From Pusillimonas noertemannii (GTDB taxonomy: Bacteria; Pseudomonadota; Gammaproteobacteria; Burkholderiales; Burkholderiaceae_B): a DNA stretch of 64,000 bases. The stretch spans positions 372,001 to 436,000 of the forward strand of contig NZ_QEKO01000001.1 of the NCBI RefSeq assembly GCF_003096595.1, read 5' to 3'. The notes under the pieces were generated by a model, which saw only the letters and a program-made list of their open reading frames with translations, did no database searches and was not told the origin of the DNA. Every line of letters begins with the position of its first letter. Positions within the stretch are counted from its first letter, which is position 1. Below are positions 7,982-15,490 of the stretch, piece after piece. A program made the translations under genes and the position numbers.

Positions 7982-9820
7982 ATGAACGCCGCAGCAGTGC
8001 CCGAACCCGCCACCAATGTGAATGCGCCCGACTGGGTCAGGCATTCGGCTCTCAAGCAGTGGGTGGGCAAGATCGCCGAGTTGACACAGCCCGACCGCAT
8101 CGAGTGGTGCGACGGTTCCCAGGAAGAGTACGACAGGTTGTGCGAGATGATGGTGCAGGCCGGCACGCTGCGCCGCCTGAATCCTGAAAAGCGGCCGAAT
8201 TCCTATCTGGCATGGTCCGATCCTTCCGACGTGGCGCGGGTCGAAGACCGCACGTTCATCTGTTCTCAAAAAGAGGAAGACGCCGGCCCCACCAACAACT
8301 GGGTCGATCCGGCCGGCATGCGCGAAACGCTGAACGGGCTGTTCGCGGGCTCCATGCGCGGGCGCACGATGTATGTGATTCCGTTTTCGATGGGACCGCT
8401 GGGTTCGCCCATTGCGCACATCGGCGTCGAGCTGACCGATTCGCCCTATGTGGTGGCCAATATGCGCATCATGACGCGCATGGGCCGCAAGGTGTACGAC
8501 GTGCTGGGCCCCGACGGCGCCTTCGTGCCCTGCGTGCATTCGGTGGGCATGCCCCTGCAGCCGGGCCAGCAAGACGTGGCCTGGCCCTGCAATGAAACCA
8601 AATATATTGTGCATTACCCCGAAACCCGCGAGATCTGGTCGTTTGGCTCGGGCTACGGCGGCAATGCGCTGCTGGGCAAAAAATGCTTTGCACTGCGCAT
8701 CGCCTCGAACATGGGCCGCGACGAGGGCTGGATGGCCGAGCACATGCTGATCCTGGGCGTTACGTCGCCCCGGGGCAGGAAAATGCACGTGGCGGCGGCG
8801 TTTCCGTCGGCCTGCGGCAAAACCAATTTCGCCATGCTGATCCCGCCCCAGACGCTTTCGGGCTGGAAGGTCACCACCATCGGCGACGACATTGCCTGGA
8901 TCAAGCCGGGCGCCGACGGGCGCCTTTATGCCATCAACCCCGAGGCGGGCTATTTTGGGGTGGCGCCGGGCACCAACGAAAAGACCAACTTCAACTGCAT
9001 GGCTTCGCTGCGCGAGAACGTGCTGTTCACCAATGTGGCGCTGACCGACGACGGCGATGTCTGGTGGGAGGGCAAGGGCCCGGCCCCCGCGCATTGTATC
9101 GACTGGCAGGGCAACGACTGGACGCCCGACTCGGGCCGCAAGGCGGCCCACCCCAATGCGCGCTTCACGGTGGCCGCCGACCAGAACCCGGTCATCGACC
9201 CTGAATGGGACAACCCTGAGGGCGTGGCGATCGACGCCTTTATTTTCGGCGGCCGGCGCTCTGACACAGTGCCCCTGGTTACCGAGGCGCGCAATTGGGT
9301 CGAAGGCGTGTACATGGCCGCGACGCAAGGGTCTGAAACCACGGCCGCGGCCGCGGGCAAGCAGGGCGTGGTGCGCCGCGACCCGTTCGCGATGCTGCCT
9401 TTCTGCGGCTACAGCATGGGGGCCTATTTTGCGCACTGGCTCGCGCTGGGCAAGCGGCTCGAGCAGGCCGGCGCAACGCTGCCGCGCATTTTCTATGTGA
9501 ACTGGTTCCAGACGGATGCCGACGGCAAGTTCATTTGGCCTGGGTTCGGCGAGAACATGCGGGTGCTGAAGTGGATGCTCGAGCGCATCGAAGGCACGGC
9601 GCAGGGGCAGGAAAACCTGTTCGGGGTGTCGCCGCGGTATGAGGACATTACCTGGGACGGGCTCGATTTCTCCAGCGAGCAGTTCGAGTCGATCACGGCT
9701 ATTGACGCAGAGGCCTGGCGCAAAGAGCTGGGTCTGCATGCAGAGCTGTTCGAGAAGCTGCGCAAGCATTTGCCGGCGGAACTGGCCAGCCATCAGGCCC
9801 GGCTTAGCGCGCAGTTGTAA
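7982..9820 (+). CDS. pckG: Phosphoenolpyruvate carboxykinase (GTP)
   Basis: GTP-dependent PEP carboxykinase (612 aa, normal length) converting oxaloacetate plus GTP to PEP and CO2 in gluconeogenesis. The P-loop with the reactive cysteine is [13 protein letters not shown] near residue 280; other family blocks are [16 protein letters not shown] near 220 and [14 protein letters not shown] near 420. CAGGAG lies upstream of the ATG. The gene is followed 17 nt after its stop by palindromic repeat copy B, which may act in 3' end formation. A chromosomal core function, consistent with growth on organic acids and aromatics that enter through the TCA cycle. Confidence 0.97.
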   Translation: MNAAAVPEPATNVNAPDWVRHSALKQWVGKIAELTQPDRIEWCDGSQEEYDRLCEMMVQAGTLRRLNPEKRPNSYLAWSDPSDVARVEDRTFICSQKEEDAGPTNNWVDPAGMRETLNGLFAGSMRGRTMYVIPFSMGPLGSPIAHIGVELTDSPYVVANMRIMTRMGRKVYDVLGPDGAFVPCVHSVGMPLQPGQQDVAWPCNETKYIVHYPETREIWSFGSGYGGNALLGKKCFALRIASNMGRDEGWMAEHMLILGVTSPRGRKMHVAAAFPSACGKTNFAMLIPPQTLSGWKVTTIGDDIAWIKPGADGRLYAINPEAGYFGVAPGTNEKTNFNCMASLRENVLFTNVALTDDGDVWWEGKGPAPAHCIDWQGNDWTPDSGRKAAHPNARFTVAADQNPVIDPEWDNPEGVAIDAFIFGGRRSDTVPLVTEARNWVEGVYMAATQGSETTAAAAGKQGVVRRDPFAMLPFCGYSMGAYFAHWLALGKRLEQAGATLPRIFYVNWFQTDADGKFIWPGFGENMRVLKWMLERIEGTAQGQENLFGVSPRYEDITWDGLDFSSEQFESITAIDAEAWRKELGLHAELFEKLRKHLPAELASHQARLSAQL

Positions 9821-9837
9821 GTTTGAGTTCTTGATCC

Positions 9838-10053
9838 GGGCGAGGGGCGGGGTGCCCTTTGCCGGGCCGCATCCTGCGGTCCCGCTGCGCGGGACTTCCC
9901 GAATTTCTCTTGTTCGGTCGGGCGGCGGCAGAACTCAACCTCAGCGCTACGCGCTTCGGGATTCAGACAGGCTGGCGCCGAAAGCCCCCGACCGAACGAG
10001 AGAAATTCGGCGCACGCTGGACGGCCCGGCAAAGGGCACCCCGCCCCTCGCCC
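9838..10053. repeat. Long palindromic intergenic repeat, copy B
   Basis: Perfect 32-bp outer arms at 9838-9869 and 10022-10053, with inner arms CGAATTTCTCTTGTTCGG and its near-complement around 10000. The core contains CAGCGCTACGCGCTTCGG and TCAGACAGGCTGGCGCCG, also found in copy C. The left edge is preceded by GTTCTTGA, as in copy C. It lies between the 3' ends of pckG and the convergent maleylacetate reductase gene. Confidence 0.88.
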
Positions 10054-10101
10054 TGGCGTTGCGTTTGGAGCGAAAGCTCGACGAGATCGAAGTCTGAAGG
10101 C

Positions 10102-11166
10102 TCAGGCCAAGGGCGCCTCGCCGGCCCAGGCGCGGCGGATCAGGGCCCTGATGTCTTTGTCGGTAAGGGGGCGCGGGTTCCAGTAGGGGTTCTTCAGGGC
10201 CAGTTCGGTGGCCTTGTCGATGCCCGATTCGGGCATGCCGATGTCTTTCAGTGCACGGGGCGCCTTGATGCGCTCGGCTAGTGCCCACAGGCCTTCGGCC
10301 ACGTTGTCGGCCTTCAGGGCGCGGGCGGCGCGATGCATGGCCTGGGGGGCTTCGGGCGCGTTGTAGGCGGCGGTGTGCGGCAGCATGATGGCGTGGGTTT
10401 CGGCGTGGGGCAGGTCGAAGGTGCCGCCCAGCACGTGGCACAGCTTATGATGCAGGGCCATGCCGGCCGAGCCCAGGCAGATGCCGCAAAGCCAGGCGCC
10501 GTATTGCGCCTGGGCGCGGGCCTGGCGGTCTTGAGGGTCGGCGATGACGCCGGGCAGGGCCTGGGCCAGGGCGGCGATGCCTTCTTCGGCCATCAGCGAA
10601 ACAATGGGGTTGCGGTCTTGCGCATACAGGGCTTCGACGGCATGGGCCATGGCGTTCAGCCCGCTGGTGGCCGACAGGGCCGGCGGCAGCGACAGGGTAA
10701 GCGAGACATCGTAGATGACCGTCTTGGGCAGCACCAGCGCATCGCGCAGGGTAGTCTTGATGCCGTTCTCGGTCTGGCCCAGGATGGGCGTCATTTCAGA
10801 GCCGGCATAGGTGGTGGGCACGGCGATCTGCGGCAGGCCGGTGCGCAGGGCAATGGCCTTGCCCAGGCCGATGGTGGAACCGCCGCCCAGGCCCACCACG
10901 CAGTCGGCCTCGAGCTTCTTTACCTGCTCCATGGCCTGCAGGGTGACTTCCACGGGCGTGTGCATGGTGGCCTGGCTGAAGATGCCCGCGCATTTTTGGC
11001 CCAGCACCTTGGCCACTTCGCCTGCCCAGTCGGCCTGGGCGGGGGTGCTCAACACCAATGCCCGCTGCGCGCCCAGCTTTTCGATCTCGGCGGGCAGGGC
11101 CGCCAGCTTGCCGTCGCCGAACACGACGCGTGTGGGCAGTGCTTCGTAGATGAATTCGTGTTTCAT
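10102..11166 (-). CDS. Maleylacetate reductase
   Basis: Iron-containing alcohol-dehydrogenase family enzyme (354 aa) reducing maleylacetate to 3-oxoadipate with NAD(P)H, the last dedicated step of the hydroxyquinol/chlorocatechol lower pathway. Evidence is the N-terminal FGDGKLAALPAEIEKLG, the dinucleotide-binding GLGGGSTIGLGKAIAL near residue 95, PTTYAGSEMTPI near 120, and histidines in HHKLCHVLGG and HAETHAIMLPH (about 235-255). It is the last gene of a minus-strand cluster after a hydroxyquinol-type dioxygenase, which makes the assignment specific. Confidence 0.92.
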   Translation of the reverse strand: MKHEFIYEALPTRVVFGDGKLAALPAEIEKLGAQRALVLSTPAQADWAGEVAKVLGQKCAGIFSQATMHTPVEVTLQAMEQVKKLEADCVVGLGGGSTIGLGKAIALRTGLPQIAVPTTYAGSEMTPILGQTENGIKTTLRDALVLPKTVIYDVSLTLSLPPALSATSGLNAMAHAVEALYAQDRNPIVSLMAEEGIAALAQALPGVIADPQDRQARAQAQYGAWLCGICLGSAGMALHHKLCHVLGGTFDLPHAETHAIMLPHTAAYNAPEAPQAMHRAARALKADNVAEGLWALAERIKAPRALKDIGMPESGIDKATELALKNPYWNPRPLTDKDIRALIRRAWAGEAPLA

Positions 11167-11241
11167 GTTGGTCTCGCTGCGTGTCGTGTGGCGTGGGCCG
11201 CCCGGAGTGAGGCTTTGCCGGGCGGCGGGGGCTGGTATAGC

Positions 11242-12096
11242 TTAAACCTGTTTGAGGCGGAAATCGTAATGCAGGTAGGCGTAGGGTTCGGTCATGTCGC
11301 GGCCGTCGGGCGCCTTGCCGGGCTCGTGCATCTCGTATTCGCGGATGAGCGAGTTTTTGACGCCGAACACCACGTCGCTGTCGAGGTAGGTGTCGCCGTC
11401 GGCAAAGACGTGGGTGACGAGCTTCTGGAAGCCGGGGGCCTCGATCATGAAGTGCACGTGGGCGGGCCGGTAGGGGTGGCGGCCCTGGGCCTCGAGCATC
11501 TGGCCCACCGGGCCGTCGTCGGGAATGGGATAGGCCGAGGGGCGGACTGTCCAACAGCTGAACTCGCCCTTGCCATTGGTGTGCAGTTCGCCGCGCAAGG
11601 CCAGGGAATCAAGGCGCTGCACGTCGTAGAAGCCCTCGGTGTCAGATTGCCACAGATTGACGGAGGCGTTTGCCAGCGGCTTGCCTTCCTGGTCGGAGAC
11701 GGTGCCGGTGATCAGCATGGGGGTGCCGGGCACGCCTTCGGTGATGTCGCCGCCCAGCTCGTACTGCTTGGCGCCTTCGACGTAGAAGGGGCCGAAGACG
11801 GTGGTTTCGGTCACGCCCTCGGGCATGCGGTGATTGATGGCGTCGACCAGCATGGAGATGCCCAGCGCGTCGGAAAGCAGGATGAACTCCTGGCGCTTGT
11901 CGTCGCACATATGGCCGGTGCGGGTCAGGAAATCAATGGCGAACTCCCATTCTTCCTGGGTAGGTTCGACTTCGCGCACGAAGTCGTGCAGATGGCGCAC
12001 CAGCGCTTCGCTGATCTGCTTGATGCGGGGGTTTTTGCTGCCCGCAAAGCGTGAGATGACTTCGTCGGTAAGCGTGTGCTCGTTCAGGTCGCGCAT
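11242..12096 (-). CDS. Hydroxyquinol 1,2-dioxygenase (intradiol ring cleavage)
   Basis: Fe(III) intradiol dioxygenase (284 aa) cleaving 1,2,4-trihydroxybenzene to maleylacetate. An N-terminal helical dimerisation region (DEVISRFAGSKNPRIKQISEAL) is followed by the catalytic beta-sandwich with TVFGPFYVEGA (Tyr ligand region), SVNLWQSDTEGFYDVQ and the PYRPAHVHFMIEAPGF segment carrying the His-x-His ligands. The neighbouring maleylacetate reductase and phenol-type hydroxylase support hydroxyquinol rather than catechol as substrate. The ATG sits 9 nt after the hydroxylase stop with TAGGAGA as ribosome-binding site, indicating tight coupling. Confidence 0.93.
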   Translation of the reverse strand: MRDLNEHTLTDEVISRFAGSKNPRIKQISEALVRHLHDFVREVEPTQEEWEFAIDFLTRTGHMCDDKRQEFILLSDALGISMLVDAINHRMPEGVTETTVFGPFYVEGAKQYELGGDITEGVPGTPMLITGTVSDQEGKPLANASVNLWQSDTEGFYDVQRLDSLALRGELHTNGKGEFSCWTVRPSAYPIPDDGPVGQMLEAQGRHPYRPAHVHFMIEAPGFQKLVTHVFADGDTYLDSDVVFGVKNSLIREYEMHEPGKAPDGRDMTEPYAYLHYDFRLKQV

Positions 12097-12105
12097 CTGG
12101 GTCTC

Positions 12106-13791
12106 CTAGGCGGTGGTTTTTTGTGTAGTAAGGCTGGAAGCCCGCATGCGGGCGCCCAGCAGGGTTTCGAATATTTGTGCGGCATCGCGGCAGGAATCGC
12201 CGCGCCAGGCCACGATCTGGTCGGGCCGTATCAGGGCGAAATCGGACTGGTACAACTCGCGTGCCTGCGGCACATGCACCACGGCCAGCTCTACGCCTTT
12301 GTCGCGGGCGGCGCTTGCGAACGGCTGTCCTTCATTATCGGCCCCCATGCACAGCAGCGTCCATTCAAATCCAAAGGCATCGTACAACGAGCGGACGTCG
12401 TCCAGCCACATGTGCGGCGGCCGGCCGCCGGGGCAGGCGGTGGCCGTGTATTCGTTGGCCTTGTCGGGCGGCGGCATGCTGCCGTCGGAGACAATGGCGG
12501 GAGAGCCGTCGTAGCGTCCGCCGAAGGTGATGCCGGGAATGTTGAACTCGGCGCGGCCATGCGCTGCCATGTGTTCGCCCGCTTCGCGGCGTGCGGCTTC
12601 GCCGGCGGGGCTGTTTTCTTCGATTTCGGGTGCGGGCTTGAACAGGCCCAGTGAATCGGCAAAGCCGCGCGCATAGCCCGTGTTGCGTATGGCAAGGGGC
12701 TGGCGCTCGGCCTGGTAGGAGTCGAGCAGGGCGGGGCCGGCCTGCCCCTTGATGACGGCGGCCAGCTTCCAGCCCAGGTTGACGGCGTCTTCGACCGCGG
12801 TGTTGTAGCCCAGGCCGCCTGTGGGCGTGAACAGGTGGGCGGCGTCGCCGCCCAGGAACACGCGGCCCTTTTGGAAGCCGTTGGACACCAGCGAGTGGCC
12901 GGCCGTCCAGGTTCCGTGGGACAGCACCTCGACGGGAATGTCGGCGCCCACGCCGGCCTGGAACATGCGCCGGGCGTCGTCGGCCGTGAGCGTGTTTTCG
13001 TCTTCGCCTTCTCTCAGTTGGGTGTGGAAGGCGAACTCGCCCTTGCCGTCGACCGTGGCCATGAAGGCGCGCCGCTCGGGGTTGACGCAGACGTTCATCC
13101 AGGCGCGGGCGTGCGGCACCACATCGTAGAAAGCGGGCGCGCGCGCATAGACGGCATACATGCGCCCGCCCATGAAGTCGCGCTTGATGCCGGTTTCGCC
13201 GGTATAGCGAAAGCCGAGTTGTTCGCGCGTCATGCTGCGCGGGCCGTCGGCGCCCACCATATAGGCCGCCTCGATGCGGTGCTTGCGGCCGGTTTCGACT
13301 TCTTCCACGTCGACAACGACCTTGTCGCCGGCGTCGGCGAAGGCTGCCATGCGCCAGCCGTAGTGGATGCTGATGCCGGGCAGTTGCTGGGCGTGCGTGC
13401 GCAGCACCTGCTCGACATACTTCTGCGACACCCGATGGGGCAGCTCGGCCGCGCTCCATGAGCCCGACAGCGAGTGGATGCGCTGCTTGGCCTCGGCCGC
13501 CGAGGGCAGGCTGAAGCGCGCCAGCTCGTGGCGGGCAAAGCGCGTGAAGTAGGCGATGTCGGTGGGAAAGTCGTTGGGCAGGCCCAGGTTGCGGATTTCA
13601 TCGGCGAAGCCCAGGCGCCGATAGTGCTCCATGGTGCGTGCCTGCGTGGCGTTGGCTTGGGGGTTGAAGGCGGTGCTCGGCTTGTCGTCGACAAGCACCG
13701 CGCTGATGCCGCGCCGGCCAAGTTCATTGGCGAGCATGAGGCCGCAGGGGCCGCCGCCGATGATGGCGACGGAAGCCTGGTCAGGAAGCAT
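12106..13791 (-). CDS. FAD-dependent aromatic hydroxylase (phenol/resorcinol hydroxylase-like)
   Basis: Single-component flavin monooxygenase (561 aa) of the PheA/TfdB/MhpA group. Visible motifs are VAIIGGGPCGLMLANELGRRG (ADP-binding), VGADGPRSMTREQLG (DG motif), and VFLGGDAAHLFTPTGGLGYN (GD motif), then a thioredoxin-like C-terminal domain. Upstream of hydroxyquinol dioxygenase it probably converts resorcinol or a related phenol to hydroxyquinol (inference from context). The start at 13791 is chosen because it has GGAG 8 nt upstream; an in-frame ATG at 13815 would leave almost no leader downstream of the promoter at 13823-13851. Confidence 0.9.
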   Translation of the reverse strand: MLPDQASVAIIGGGPCGLMLANELGRRGISAVLVDDKPSTAFNPQANATQARTMEHYRRLGFADEIRNLGLPNDFPTDIAYFTRFARHELARFSLPSAAEAKQRIHSLSGSWSAAELPHRVSQKYVEQVLRTHAQQLPGISIHYGWRMAAFADAGDKVVVDVEEVETGRKHRIEAAYMVGADGPRSMTREQLGFRYTGETGIKRDFMGGRMYAVYARAPAFYDVVPHARAWMNVCVNPERRAFMATVDGKGEFAFHTQLREGEDENTLTADDARRMFQAGVGADIPVEVLSHGTWTAGHSLVSNGFQKGRVFLGGDAAHLFTPTGGLGYNTAVEDAVNLGWKLAAVIKGQAGPALLDSYQAERQPLAIRNTGYARGFADSLGLFKPAPEIEENSPAGEAARREAGEHMAAHGRAEFNIPGITFGGRYDGSPAIVSDGSMPPPDKANEYTATACPGGRPPHMWLDDVRSLYDAFGFEWTLLCMGADNEGQPFASAARDKGVELAVVHVPQARELYQSDFALIRPDQIVAWRGDSCRDAAQIFETLLGARMRASSLTTQKTTA

Positions 13792-13822
13792 GGGGGTATC
13801 TCCGGTGGGGTCCATGCCGATA

Positions 13823-13851
13823 ATGGTAAGGATGCCTGACTATTTTGTCAA
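13823..13851 (-). promoter_or_regulatory. Sigma70-type promoter with overlapping MarR-type operator, upstream of the hydroxylase
   Basis: On the minus strand TTGACA (13846-13851) and TACCAT (13823-13828) are 17 bp apart. Read on the plus strand, 13834-13851 is GCCTGACTATTTTGTCAA, containing the dyad TGAC-N6-GTCA over the -35 box. The same unit, with identical offsets, occurs at 15296-15324. It is placed to serve the hydroxylase, dioxygenase and maleylacetate reductase genes. Confidence 0.7.
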
Positions 13852-13928
13852 TGGCCGCGTTGAGCGCGCGACAGATGCCGGCGAGGGCGGGCGCCGTCCC
13901 CGCCTTGCCCGAAAGTACGGACCGACGT

Positions 13929-14450
13929 TCAGTCGGTGCCAGCGCGTTGCGCATAGGTGGACAGGGCCTGTTTCAGCGCCGCGAAGCTGTCGGATCCGAG
14001 TTCTCCGGCCATCTCTTGTTCGGCGTTGTGCAGGGCCGAGCCAAAAGCCTCGAGCCAGGCCAGGCCCGCTTTTGAAAAGAAGACGATCTTGGCCCGGCCG
14101 TCGGCCGGGTCGGGCCGGCGTTCGACGATGCCGCTGGCCTCGAGCTGGTGGATCAGCTCGCTCATGGATTGCTTGGTGATTCCCGCACGCCTTGCCAGTT
14201 CGGTTGCGCGGGTACCGGCCAGGTCGAGATTGCGCGTAACGGTGATGTGGCTTAGCGAAAAGCCGTGGTAGCCGGCGGCGTCCATCTGTCGCAGGATGCC
14301 GCTTTCGAAGCGGGCGATGGCGTCATTGAGCAGGCGGCCGACGTTCTCGCGGCGCCAGCTGGGGTCGGAGGCATGCGGCCGATCTGAGTCGGGCAGGGAG
14401 CGTGGAGCCGCATTGCGGCTGTTGTTCTTGCGGTCTGTGGTGCTGGACAT
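13929..14450 (-). CDS. MarR family transcriptional regulator of the hydroxyquinol cluster
   Basis: MarR-type winged-helix repressor (173 aa) with a long polar N-terminal tail. The DNA-binding core is ELARRAGITKQSMSELIHQLEASG followed by the wing VERRPDPADGRAKIVFFSKAG, and flanking helices form the dimer. It sits inside the aromatic operon, between the NTF2-like gene and the hydroxylase, all on the same strand. The most economical reading is local control through the two identical operators at 13834-13851 and 15307-15324, relieved by a phenolic ligand (inference). The start at 14450 has only a weak Shine-Dalgarno; an upstream extension of the frame overlaps the NTF2-like gene and is ignored. 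Confidence 0.85.
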   Translation of the reverse strand: MSSTTDRKNNSRNAAPRSLPDSDRPHASDPSWRRENVGRLLNDAIARFESGILRQMDAAGYHGFSLSHITVTRNLDLAGTRATELARRAGITKQSMSELIHQLEASGIVERRPDPADGRAKIVFFSKAGLAWLEAFGSALHNAEQEMAGELGSDSFAALKQALSTYAQRAGTD

Positions 14451-14526
14451 GAAAAGGACGGGCCTGGTTGAAGACCGGAGTGCGTATTCGGGCGCGGCCC
14501 GCTTGGGGCGGCGCCTGGAAGCAATT

Positions 14527-15171
14527 TTATATGCCGCTGGGAACGGGCGGTTCGTCGAAGGGCGAGTCGGCGCCATCGAGCCACTTCTGGCCACGCTGGT
14601 ACAGGGCCTGGACGATGGGGCCGGTAAGCTCGGGCATGTCGGGCTTGATCTTGAAGCCCAGCCTTGACTGCAGATAGGCAAGATGGCGATAGCCATGGGG
14701 GAACTGCCCCAGCAGATTGGGGTCGAGCTCAAGGCGCGCGGCGGGGTCGAGCAGGTCGATGCGGTCTTTTTCGTAGATGGGCTGGCGCCGCACGATGCGC
14801 CACTCGTCCTTGCCCGCAATAGTGCGTTGCTCGAAGAAATCATAGAAGCGGCCGGTGCACAGCACATCGGCGAGCTGGCCGTCGACTTCGGCGCGCTGGC
14901 TGATGGTCATCTTGGTCTGCGCAATGGCGCGCCTGCCCTGGAGGTCGACGCTGGCGCCGCCCAGGAAATGCAGGATGGAAACCCCGTTCTCGAAGCCGCG
15001 GCGGCTGACCTCTATGAACTGCGAGGCCGGACCCTGGAACCAGGTGGCCGACATCCAGCCGTCGTCGTGCCATACGGTGGCAAAGCGCTCCCAGAAGCCG
15101 GCGTCGCGCCATACGGCCCAGTTCTGTACGACTTCGGCGATCTGCAAGCGGTGTTGAAACTGCTGGTCCAT
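14527..15171 (-). CDS. NTF2/SnoaL-fold protein at the head of the hydroxyquinol operon
   Basis: A 214-aa protein whose first 140 residues form an NTF2/SnoaL-like fold resembling small ring-hydroxylase subunits or SnoaL_4 domains: FQHRLQIAEVVQNWAVWRDA, then RFYDFFEQRTIAGKDEWRIV. The C-terminal third (LLGQFPHGYRHLAYLQSRLG onward) extends beyond a usual SnoaL domain. It is the first gene after the operator-bearing promoter at 15296-15324 and has AAGGAAA before the ATG. Such proteins are common in aromatic operons, and possible roles are a decarboxylase, dehydratase or accessory step feeding resorcinol. No catalytic residues can be named with confidence. Confidence 0.7.
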   Translation of the reverse strand: MDQQFQHRLQIAEVVQNWAVWRDAGFWERFATVWHDDGWMSATWFQGPASQFIEVSRRGFENGVSILHFLGGASVDLQGRRAIAQTKMTISQRAEVDGQLADVLCTGRFYDFFEQRTIAGKDEWRIVRRQPIYEKDRIDLLDPAARLELDPNLLGQFPHGYRHLAYLQSRLGFKIKPDMPELTGPIVQALYQRGQKWLDGADSPFDEPPVPSGI

Positions 15172-15295
15172 GCTGATTTCCTTTCTTGGATGGTACTTGC
15201 GGAGGCGGCCGGCGGCCGGCCGTGCAGCGGCCCGTGCGCAGTGGGCTCTGGCTGAAAGCCAGGCGCTGAACGCTGCGGGAAGCAAAGCGAAAGTC

Positions 15296-15324
15296 ATGGT
15301 AATGCCGCCTGACTATCGCGTCAA
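15296..15324 (-). promoter_or_regulatory. Second promoter/operator unit of the hydroxyquinol cluster
   Basis: On the minus strand TTGACG (15319-15324) and TACCAT (15296-15301) are 17 bp apart. The overlapping site at 15307-15324, read on the plus strand, is GCCTGACTATCGCGTCAA, identical to the site at 13834-13851 except for three central bases. The -10 hexamer and its offset from the operator are also identical. It would drive the NTF2-like gene and marR. Confidence 0.7.
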
Positions 15325-15379
15325 CGCGAGTCTGCCTGTCTGGAAACGGGCAGGGCAGGAGTTCGAATCGTCATATTGA

Positions 15380-15398
15380 TGTTCTTATAAGCGGAACA
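15380..15398. promoter_or_regulatory. Candidate operator TGTTC-N9-GAACA
   Basis: Interrupted palindrome TGTTC / GAACA with a further TGTTCT at 15400-15405, followed by A-rich DNA with two TGGCAAAAA repeats (15413-15421 and 15442-15450). It lies about 90 nt upstream of the likely start of the HTH-isochorismatase fusion gene. Binding by that regulator is inference. Confidence 0.35.
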
Positions 15399-15475
15399 AT
15401 GTTCTAAAAAAATGGCAAAAATGATTTTTCGCGGATAGAATTGGCAAAAAAAGTAGGTTTGAACAAGTTTGGGGC

Positions 15476-15490
15476 GAGGAGACGGACATT
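15476..15490 (+). promoter_or_regulatory. Shine-Dalgarno and probable ATT start codon
   Basis: GAGGAG (15476-15481) stands 6 nt before ATT (15488-15490). The frame is open from 15425 but contains no ATG, GTG or TTG before the HTH-coding sequence begins. ATT is a rare but known bacterial start, used for example in infC. The alternative is an indel near here that hides a normal start in another frame. Confidence 0.5.

Noticed and set aside
7961-9793. 610-codon minus-strand open frame opposite pckG
   Set aside because: Fully antisense to a conserved enzyme; composition is typical of a high-GC shadow frame.
10333-12054. 573-codon plus-strand frame across the maleylacetate reductase and hydroxyquinol dioxygenase genes
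   Set aside because: Antisense to two conserved genes, Gly/Gln/His-rich and without domain signature.
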